DNA of 64,000 bases from Aegilops tauschii subsp. strangulata (Eukaryota > Streptophyta > Magnoliopsida > Poales > Poaceae), in NCBI RefSeq assembly GCF_002575655.3, contig NC_053037.3, positions 567,402,880 through 567,466,879 on the forward strand. The letters run 5' to 3'. Below are positions 56,797 to 64,000 of the stretch, piece after piece (within the stretch, counting starts at the first letter, position 1; each line of letters begins with the position of its first letter). Position numbers and translations under genes: made by a program. The notes beneath the pieces are model-generated. The model made no database searches and had not been told where the DNA came from. It worked only from the letters and a program-made list of their open reading frames with translations.

Positions 56797-58350
56797 ATCC
56801 AAAAACCTATTATGTGTAGGAATTTTTCGGCAAGGGGCTTTGCCGCTGCACTGAAACCGGATAAGTTTACCGGTACGTATTTTAAGCGTTGGCAGACTAA
56901 GCCCACTTTATGGCTCACGGCTATGAACGTGTTCTGGGTCACCGGTGTCTCCACGGGAACGATTTCTCCTGAACAGGAGAAGGCGTTTAAGGAGGCCACC
57001 GTTGTGTTTCTCGGAGCAGTTCTTAGCGTGATCGGAGATAAACTGGTCGACGCATATTTACCTGTGCATGTCGCCAAGGACTTGTGGGAGGCGCTCGAAT
57101 CTAAGTTCAGGGCCGCCGATGCAAGGAGCGAGATGTATATTATAGAGCAGTTCCATGATTACAAGATGGTTGAAAACCGTCCTGTATTGGAGCAGGCTCA
57201 TGAGATAATATGCATTGTTAAGGAGCTTGAGCTTCTTAAGTGCGAGTTACCGGGCAAGTTTGTCGCGGGCTGCATAATCGCTAAGCTCTCTAATTCCTGG
57301 AGGAACTTTGCCACCACTCTGAAACATCAGAGGCGCGAATTCTCTGTGGAGGATGTCATTGGCCATCTGAGTGTTGAGCAGAATTCAAGGGCAAAGGACT
57401 CGCATGGAAAAGGGGCCGAAGGGACTTCTGTCGCCAACATGGTGAACCAGAGGAACCATAAATCCCACAAGCCCAAGGGAAAGAACGATGTCCAACACAA
57501 TACCGACTTTAAGAAGAAGGGTAAGAAGACCTTCAAGAAGAACAAGAAGGATAAGGGCTGCTTTACTTGTGGTTCGGTAGAACATTGGGCCAATAAGTGC
57601 CCAAACAAGTACAAGAAGCCAGGACAGGACTCCAAGTCTGTCAACATGATTGTGGGCAACAATGAGAATGGTGCATCTGGGTACGGTAATTTATTTACTG
57701 TTTTTTCAGTGTTTCAGCCTACCGATTGGTGGGTGGACACAGGTGCATGTGTTCATGTGTGTGCTGACATTTCATTGTTCACTTCTTACCAGGTCACAGG
57801 TTACAGGTCCGTATTGATGGGGAATGGCGCGAGTGCTTCTGTTCATGGTGTTGGCACGGTCGATCTGAAGTTTACTTCGGGAAGGATCGTGCAGCTGAAG
57901 AACGTGCAGCATGTTCCCGCCATCAAGAACCTCGTTAGTGGCTCCCTTCTATGTAGAGAAGGGTTTAAGTTGGTTTTCGAGTCTAATAAATTAGTTGTTA
58001 CGAAATATGGACTCTTTGTTGGAAAAGGTTATGAGAGCGGAGGGATGTTCCGCCTTTCCCTCGCAGATTTTTGTAATAAAGTCGTGAACCATATTCATTC
58101 GAATGTTAATGAATCTGAAGTTTGGCATTCACGTCTTTGTCACATTAGTTTCGGTGTTATGACGCGGCTAGCCAAGTTGGATTTAATCCCAAGTTTCACT
58201 TTAGCCAAAGGTTCTAAGTGCCTTTCATGTGTGCAAGCTAAGCAACCTCGCAAGCCTCACAAGGCCGCGAAGGAGAGACACTTGGTACCATTAGAACTCA
58301 TACATTCTGATCTTTGTGAGATGAATGGTGTGTTGACTAAAGGTGGAAAA
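56581..58350 (+). CDS. Copia gag, protease and start of integrase
   Basis: The frame is already open inside the LTR and crosses the LTR end (56796) without a stop. Gag proper reads from about 56835 (ARGFAAALKPDKFTGTYF ... RWQTKPTLWLTAMNV, SPEQEKAFKEATVVFLG), then a basic stretch and a perfect zinc knuckle CFTCGSVEHWANKC. Protease: WWVDTGACVHVC. The GAG-pre-integrase block (VWHSRLCHISFGVM, CLSCVQAKQPRKPH) and the first integrase Asp (LIHSDLCEMNG) follow. A frameshift in the A8 run near 58348 joins it to the next entry. A predicted intron (56607-56819) could remove the LTR-encoded hydrophobic part in frame. Confidence 0.88.
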
Positions 58351-58360
58351 AAAATAGTTC

Positions 58361-60736
58361 ATGACATTGATAGATGATTCCACTAGATATTGCTATGTGT
58401 ATCTGTTAAATACTAAAGATGAGGCTCTACACTACTTTAAAATCTATAAGGCAGAAGTTGAGAATCAACTTGAAAAGAAAATTAAACGAGTCCGATCAGA
58501 TCATGGTGGAGAGTACTTCTCGAGTGAGTTTGATTCCTTTTGTGCGGAACACGACCTTATTCATGAGAGGACACCTCCCTATTCACCCCAGTCAAACGGG
58601 GTTGCCGAGCGGAAAAACCGTACTCTAACTAATTTGGTTAACGCCATGTTAGATACATCGGGTTTGTCCAAGGCATGGTGGGGGGAGGCTATATTGACGG
58701 CATGTCATGTCCTGAATAAAGTTCCGACAAAGGATAATGAGATCACTCCCTATGAGAAATGGGCGAAGAGAAGGACAACACTCTCGTACTTGCGTACTTG
58801 GGGCTGTTTGGCGAAAGTTAATGTGCCGATCCCCAAAAAGCGTAAGCTTGGACCCAAGACTGTGGACTGCGTTAATTTGGGATATGCTAAGAACAACGTT
58901 GGCTATAGATTTCTAGTAGTGAAATCTGAGGTACCTGACCAGAAGGTCGGTACAATTATGGAGTCTAAGGATGCTACATTCTTTGAGGATATTTTTCCTA
59001 TGAGAGATATGCAAAGCACTTCTAGACAGGAATCTGAGGAGACTCCTGAACCTGCCATCCCTATGGAATATTATGAACAAACACATGATGAAAATCCTGA
59101 GGAGGATGACGAGGAAACCCTTGGTAGGGGCAAGAGACAAAGGACTGCAAAGATCTTTGGTGATGATTTCTTCATGTACCTCGTGGATGATACTCCCACT
59201 TCTATTTCAGAAGCGTATGCCTCTCCAGAAGCTGATTACTGGAAGGATGCGGTCCGTAGCGAGTTGGACTCCATCATGGCTAACGGGACATGGGAGATCA
59301 CTGACCGTCCCTATGGTTGCAAACCATTAGGATGTAAGTGGGTGTTCAAGAAAAAGCTTAGGCCCGATGATACGATTGAAAAGTACAAGGCTAGACTTGT
59401 GGCCAAGGGCTATGACCAGAAAGAAGAAGAAGATTTCTTTGATACTTATTCACCTGTGGCTAGACTGACCACCATTCGAGTATTACTCTCGTTGGCGGCC
59501 TCGCATGGTATTCTCGTCCATCAGATGGATGTTAAGACGACTTTTGTGAATGGAGAGCTAAACGAGGAAATCTACAAGCAACAGTCAGATGGCTTTGTGA
59601 TAGATGGTCAGGAAAGAAAGGTGTGTAGGTTGCTGAAATCTTTATATGGCCTGAAGCAAGCACCTAAGCAATGGCATGATAAGTTTAATACAACTCTGAC
59701 ATCTGTTGGTTTCGTTGTTAATGAGGCTGACAAATGTGTATACTATCACCATGGTGGGGGCGAAGGAGTTATACTGTGCTTGTATGTTGATGACATACTG
59801 ATATTCGGAAAAAACCTGAAAGTCATTGAGGAGGTCAAATCGTTTCTATCTCAGAACTTTGAGATGAAAGACCTTGGTGTGGTTGATGTTATCTTGAACA
59901 TCAAGCTACTGAGAGATAATGAGGGTGGGATTACACTTCTGCAATCCCACTATGTTGAGAAGGTGTTGAGTCGTTTTGGATATTCGGACTGCACACCATC
60001 TCAAACACCATATGATCCTAGCGTGTTGATTCGAAAGTCCAAAGGCACGACTAAAGATCAATTGAGATACTCTCAAATCATTGGTTCACTGATGTACCTA
60101 GCGAGCGCAACGAGGCCTGACATCGCATTTTCTGTGAGCAAACTGAGCCGGTTTGTTTCCAAACCGGGTGATGTACATTGGCATGCTGTTGAGAGAGTTA
60201 TGCACTATCTGAAAGGCACTATGAACTATGGACTTCACTATACCGGATACCCGTCGGTACTTGAAGGATATAGTGATGCGAATTGGATCTCTAATGCTGA
60301 TGAGATGAAGGCCACAACTGGGTATATGTTTACTCTTGGAGGTGGCGTTGTTTCCTGGAAGTCTTGCAAGCAAACGATCTTAACGAGATCGACAATGGAA
60401 GCAGAATTAACAGCATTAGACACATCTGGTGTTGAAGCAGGATGGCTTCGAGATCTTTTGATGGACTTGCCATTGGTTGATAAACCGGTTCCGGCTATCC
60501 TTATGAACTGCGACAATCAGACAGTCATCACCAAGGTAAAGAGTTCAAAGGACAACATGAAGTCCAACAAACACATAAGAATGAGATTAAAAGCTGTCAG
60601 AAAATTAAGAAACTCCGGAGTGATAGCGTTGGAGTATGTCCATACGGCTAAGAATCTGGCAGATCCCTTTACGAAAGGGCTATCACATGTTGTGATAGAT
60701 AATGCATCGAGGGAGATGGGTATGAGACCCACATGA
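58361..60736 (+). CDS. Copia integrase, reverse transcriptase and RNase H
   Basis: Continues gag-pol after the A-run frameshift. Integrase: SDHGGEYFSSEFDSF and SPQSNGVAERKNRTL (second Asp and Glu). RT: CKWVFKKKLRPDD, YKARLVAKGYDQ, MDVKTTFVNGELNEEIY and catalytic LYVDDILIFG. RNase H: GYSDANWISNADEMKATTGY, STMEAELTALDTSGVEA, KHIRMRLKAVRKL, and the usual end LADPFTKGL. There are 791 codons without a stop, ending TGA after GMRPT. The best-preserved pol in the window; only the frameshift near 58348 is seen. Confidence 0.92.
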   Translation: MTLIDDSTRYCYVYLLNTKDEALHYFKIYKAEVENQLEKKIKRVRSDHGGEYFSSEFDSFCAEHDLIHERTPPYSPQSNGVAERKNRTLTNLVNAMLDTSGLSKAWWGEAILTACHVLNKVPTKDNEITPYEKWAKRRTTLSYLRTWGCLAKVNVPIPKKRKLGPKTVDCVNLGYAKNNVGYRFLVVKSEVPDQKVGTIMESKDATFFEDIFPMRDMQSTSRQESEETPEPAIPMEYYEQTHDENPEEDDEETLGRGKRQRTAKIFGDDFFMYLVDDTPTSISEAYASPEADYWKDAVRSELDSIMANGTWEITDRPYGCKPLGCKWVFKKKLRPDDTIEKYKARLVAKGYDQKEEEDFFDTYSPVARLTTIRVLLSLAASHGILVHQMDVKTTFVNGELNEEIYKQQSDGFVIDGQERKVCRLLKSLYGLKQAPKQWHDKFNTTLTSVGFVVNEADKCVYYHHGGGEGVILCLYVDDILIFGKNLKVIEEVKSFLSQNFEMKDLGVVDVILNIKLLRDNEGGITLLQSHYVEKVLSRFGYSDCTPSQTPYDPSVLIRKSKGTTKDQLRYSQIIGSLMYLASATRPDIAFSVSKLSRFVSKPGDVHWHAVERVMHYLKGTMNYGLHYTGYPSVLEGYSDANWISNADEMKATTGYMFTLGGGVVSWKSCKQTILTRSTMEAELTALDTSGVEAGWLRDLLMDLPLVDKPVPAILMNCDNQTVITKVKSSKDNMKSNKHIRMRLKAVRKLRNSGVIALEYVHTAKNLADPFTKGLSHVVIDNASREMGMRPT

Positions 60737-61275
60737 GTTGCCATGGTGGTAACCCAACCTATGTGATCGGAGATCCCGTGAAGTAGGACCTGGGAAAACA
60801 AGCCAGTGGTGAACTGAGGAGAGTAACTATACTAACCCACTCCGTTGGAGATGCAATACTCTCGAAACTGTATGGTAGGATGACTACTGTCTTAATGTGT
60901 TTCAAAGCTTAAGTAAGCAAGATGCTATCCTACAGAGCGATCTTTGGAGGAACACACCTATATGAGCCCGACTGCTGGTCACAGTCTATGAGATTGGGGT
61001 GATCTCTAGTAAGCTCATGAATAGGCCAGGAGTGTGACTTATATGCTCCACCCGAGGAGTCAGCCTTCGGCAGCCTAGTACTAGTAAGACATGTAGTGAA
61101 ACTTCTTTACGCCAAACTGACAATTCAAGGCATAGTCCATTATTCAGTTGTGAAGGAGTGTAGCTACTTGCTCTAGGTGAAGTTCAACCTTAACAGGTCT
61201 TCACTGAAACACTGGTATATCAAAACAGTAATTGGAACAGAGGACACAATGGGCCCTCGAGATCTGGTGGGGGAT
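60737..61275. other. Copia 3' non-coding region and polypurine tract
   Basis: No gene. GATCTGGTGGGGGAT directly before the 3' LTR (61276) is the likely polypurine tract. Confidence 0.75.
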
Positions 61276-62245
61276 TGCTGAAATTTGAGATGGGCTCTAG
61301 GCCCATATAACAATTTCTAAAAAATCTCTAAGGGCCCATGTGAGTTATATGGCACTAGGTGTAGTGGGAAGTTTAGTCCCACCCCGGAAGTGGAAGAGGA
61401 GTTGGACCTCCTTATAAGGGTTTCTCTTCTACATGCTATTGGAGCTTGAGAAGAGAAGAGGCCCTCGTGCACTCCTCCTCCGCCGCCCGCCTCGTCACGA
61501 CGCGCCGCAGGTTGCGGGATTGAGCCGAGCCGAGCTCACACCTACGCACTTATTTTTGCCAGTCACTAACGAAGAGTTCTCTGACAGCTGGGCCACAATA
61601 TAAGACGTCGGATCGTGGGCTGTCACGGACTCGGACGTGGGTCGAGCCCACGTCTCTCCACGCGGCTGCGCCTATATAAGTGTGCGGTGTCTCCTAACCC
61701 TAGCCGTCACGAACAGATCACATCTGCTCACGCGCACGCCCACCGTCGTTCCTTTGCTGCTGCTGCCGCCGGTGACTCCATCCCGTCCGCCGCGTACACG
61801 TTCGACGGGAGAGCAGGTCTCCGAATCCCCGTCTCTCCGGTTCCTGTACGGGAGAGAGACGAATAGGTTTTTGGAAAGCGACTACGCGACTGCTCGTTGT
61901 TTGTCTACTTTCTCTACGTCCACGTCGCCCTCATCATCACCATGTCCACCGACCCCGAACGTGCCACCGCCGAGAAAGCTGAAGCCGACAAGAAGGCCGC
62001 CGAGGACGCCGCTGCTGCCACCAACGCCGCGGCCTCTGTATGGCCTACTGGAGGGTATAACTTGTTTATCCCGCTCCTACTATTTTCTATTTTAGCCATG
62101 CTAGCGTTATACGTAGATCTTTCTGCAATTAGCGTAGTATGTGCTTGCTTGACTGAATATCAGTATGCGTTTATTTTGTGTCAATGCCATGCTAATGATT
62201 TACTCGTGGATTAATTTAATCGAGAAATTGCCTATTTACTCAACA
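61276..62245 (+). repeat. Copia 3' LTR
   Basis: 970 bp. It keeps about 200 bp absent from the 5' LTR and has an open frame from an ATG at 61942 (MSTDPERATAEKAEADK) towards its end. In the 5' LTR the matching frame runs on into gag. Confidence 0.93.
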
Positions 62246-62848
62246 GAACCAGACCAACTATATAAGAGAACAACGCTGCAAACGGGATTGATCAAGCGAG
62301 TGGGTGACGGCTCAACAATCTCTACATGGGACGATCAATGGATTCCCAACACGGCCACATTGAAGCCGATGGGCAGAATAGGAAATGAGCCAGTGACTCA
62401 TGTATTGGATCTCCTTGATCCACACGGGCGGTGGGACGTCGAGGCAGTAAGGAGGAATTTCTTTCGCACCGGACGCAGCCGCTATACTGAATATTTCGCT
62501 ACGGTGTTCGGCGTGGAAGACACTTTGAGCTGGGCATTAGAAAGATCAGGTAAATATTCCGTCAAAACAGCATACCGTGCTCTTGTCACTCATAGTAAGC
62601 ATTGTACTCGAGAGGAAGGAGCGACCGCAGGGACTTCATTGTCAGATGTTCACCTTTGGCCTGCTCTATTGAAACTCAAGGTTAAACCGAGAGTTCGGCT
62701 ATTTTGGTGGAGAGTTCTTTGAGGAATCCTCCCTGACTATGTTACATTGAAGCATCGCCACATTAGGCGTATTGAAAGCTGTGATCTTTGCGAAGCAATG
62801 GATGAAAACATGATGCATGCCCATGTGTCCTGTTCCCATGCTAGGAGG
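62246..62848 (+). pseudogene. LINE (non-LTR) retrotransposon, 3' part of ORF2
   Basis: Open from the Copia junction: KRVGDGSTISTWDDQWIP, then GRWDVEAVRRNFFRTG, WALERSGKYSVKTAYRAL and LLKLKVKPRVRLFWWRVL. A TGA at 62720-62722 sits where the family has Arg, then GILPDYVTLKHRHI and the zinc-binding end CDLCEAMDE ... HAHVSCSHARR of the zf-RVT domain. The RT core is missing upstream; the left flank of the Copia element is not LINE in frame, so the LINE was already 5'-truncated. The 3' end is cut at about 62848 by the next element. Confidence 0.82.
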
Positions 62849-62989
62849 GTGTGTTTGGTAGCAGTTCTCGCCATAGTATTGTTGTTCCCCCTTGAGACAT
62901 GCTGAGTACATGTATTTGATGTTATTTAGTAGCGGTGTATCTGCTAAGACATGCTGAGCCGAGACTTTGTTTGGCAGCCTGCATGTGTT

Positions 62990-63320
62990 TATACTTCAGA
63001 CATGTTGAACAATTTTGAATTTCGAATAACTTTTTTTGAATGGTGAACAAAATTTGAAAAACATGGGAAAAATTCACACACATTTGGAATTCCGATTTTT
63101 TGATTTTTTTTGAAAAACTAACGAAATTTGAAATTCTGAACATTTTTTTTTGAAATTCTGAATGTTTTTGAGAATTTAAATAAATTTTGAAATACTGAAT
63201 ATTTTTGAGAATTTTAAAAACTTTTAAAATTCCAAACATTTTTTGAAACTTAAATAAAATTTGAAATTCTGATTTTTTTTGAGAATTTAAACAAAATTTA
63301 AAATTCTAAACATTTTTTGA
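62990..63320. repeat. AT-rich degenerate tandem repeats
   Basis: A unit close to TTTTTTGAAATTCTGAA with GAGAATTTAAATAAA spacers recurs about eight times, imperfect, in both phases. Confidence 0.7.
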
Positions 63321-63499
63321 GGGTCAGGAAGAGCATGATTGCCTCCATGCACCCTATCTGGGGTCCTCAACTCAACATGGCCGAAAGGCCTTTTTTGCAT
63401 GAGATGGGCATGGTTGAGGTGAGTCCATACACCCTGCCAAACGGTCAAAAGTGGGTTATGTAGGGAACTTTTGAGCTCATGCACCATATGGACTGCACT

Positions 63500-63987
63500 G
63501 CCGGGATCTAGTCCGTGTGCATGAGGACACGGGAGCGGAGCCGAGCGTTGTTCCAAGTCGCCGTCGGGGAGGAAGACGTGGAGGCCAGAGGTGGGCTGTA
63601 CCGCCTTGATCCTTCCTGTGCCGCACCGCCGCGCGCTGCTCGCTCTAGATCGAGAGGTGGGGGATGAATGGATGGGAGAGAGAGAGAGAGCAGGATAGGA
63701 GAGATTGCGGATCAGGATGGGAGGTGACAGTGGTGGCGGCAACCTAGGGGATGGGGGAAAGGATTTTAGGGTTTGGGACGGTGGAGTACTGGAGTTAGAT
63801 GGGCTCCCTCGAAAAATTTGAACCCCCGCGCTAGTGAATTCAATTTTTTCTTCCGCGCGCGGCTCTCCCGAGACCGTTTGGGCTTTCATTTTTTCTTTCT
63901 CTGGGGCAGCTGTTAATGTGCCAATCGATGACGTTTTCGGAGAACGTCATCAGAAATCCATCACAGATTAACAGATTTCTTGTAGTG
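63500..63987 (-). mobile_element. CACTA-type transposon end
   Basis: Read on the minus strand from 63987: CACTACAAGAAATCTGTTAA, a CACTA-superfamily start, then the subterminal pair GATGACGTT/AACGTCATC. GC-rich sequence with a short frame (63889-63290) follows, as in the first exon of grass CACTA elements. The base triplet next to it is CTA. The other end was not found in the window. Confidence 0.5.
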
Positions 63988-64000
63988 CTACCAAACACAC

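Larger units (their letters stand above)
37370..62245 (+). mobile_element. Copia element, outermost of a three-element nest
   Basis: The target duplication GAACC is perfect (37365-37369 and 62246-62250). LTRs start TGCTGAAATTTGAG and end CTCAACA. The 5' LTR is split by Gypsy-2 into 37370-37901 and 56562-56796; the 3' LTR is 61276-62245. Without the nested insert the element is about 6.2 kb. gag-pol has one visible frameshift. The 5' LTR lacks about 200 bp present in the 3' LTR. No normal tRNA-Met primer binding site follows the 5' LTR. Confidence 0.93.
62849..64000. mobile_element. hAT-like element with TIR GTGTGTTTGGTAGCA, right end at the window edge
   Basis: Left end GTGTGTTTGGTAGCAG (62850) interrupts the LINE. 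The last bases of the window, GCTACCAAACACAC, are its reverse. Sequence between includes AT-rich repeats and a CACTA-type end. It may continue past the window, so its duplication cannot be checked. Confidence 0.5.

Noticed and set aside
1..64000. tRNA, rRNA, CRISPR arrays, riboswitches, bacterial operons
   Set aside because: Nothing of the kind was seen; the window is plant nuclear repeat DNA.

Overview
The window looks like intergenic DNA of a large grass genome, most likely a Triticeae species (wheat, Aegilops or a close relative). That rests on the kinds of transposable elements seen: Angela-type Copia LTRs, an Athila-lineage Gypsy element of the Sabrina/WHAM kind, Tat-lineage Gypsy elements with a second RNase H, a PIF/Harbinger element with TTA target duplications, and CACTA- and MULE-type ends. 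Family names are from memory of typical ends. No intact host gene is present; two broken ones are.

Layout: (1) 1-1363, minus strand: broken gene for a zinc-knuckle (CCHC) DUF4283-type protein that runs off the left edge. (2) 2219-15814: complete Tat-lineage Gypsy element (Gypsy-1) with 525/526-bp LTRs and a perfect TATAC duplication. Downstream of pol it carries an antisense gene with its own TATA box and several GT-AG introns. (3) 16057-16320: short GC-rich hAT-like element. (4) 17149-32172: PIF/Harbinger transposon, TTA duplication, gutted by a three-LTR, two-body array of Angela Copia elements (17878-31760). (5) 34116-36526, minus strand: F-box gene split in its coding exon by a 1.1-kb MULE-like element with a 10-bp duplication. 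(6) 37370-62245: Copia element (GAACC duplication) whose 5' LTR holds a second Tat-lineage Gypsy element (Gypsy-2, 37902-56556, GACGC duplication), whose pol holds an Athila-lineage element (43313-53531). (7) 62246-62848: 3' part of a LINE, followed by CACTA- and hAT-like ends at the right edge.

The insertion order of the right-hand nest follows from the duplications: LINE fragment first, then Copia, then Gypsy-2, then Athila. By-eye LTR comparison gives roughly 2% divergence for Athila and 3% for Gypsy-1, so both are recent on an evolutionary scale. All pol genes carry frameshifts or stops, so none looks autonomous, although the Copia gag-pol has only one visible frameshift.

The most interesting biology is in the antisense genes of the two Tat-lineage elements. 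Gypsy-1 encodes a spliced 'putative gypsy type transposon' protein with a coiled-coil tail. Gypsy-2 encodes an AT-hook plus B3-like protein. Both sit between pol and the 3' LTR, opposite to pol, behind a recognisable TATA box. A second unusual point is that the Copia LTR itself appears to encode the start of gag, with a 213-nt in-frame intron-like segment spanning the LTR end.
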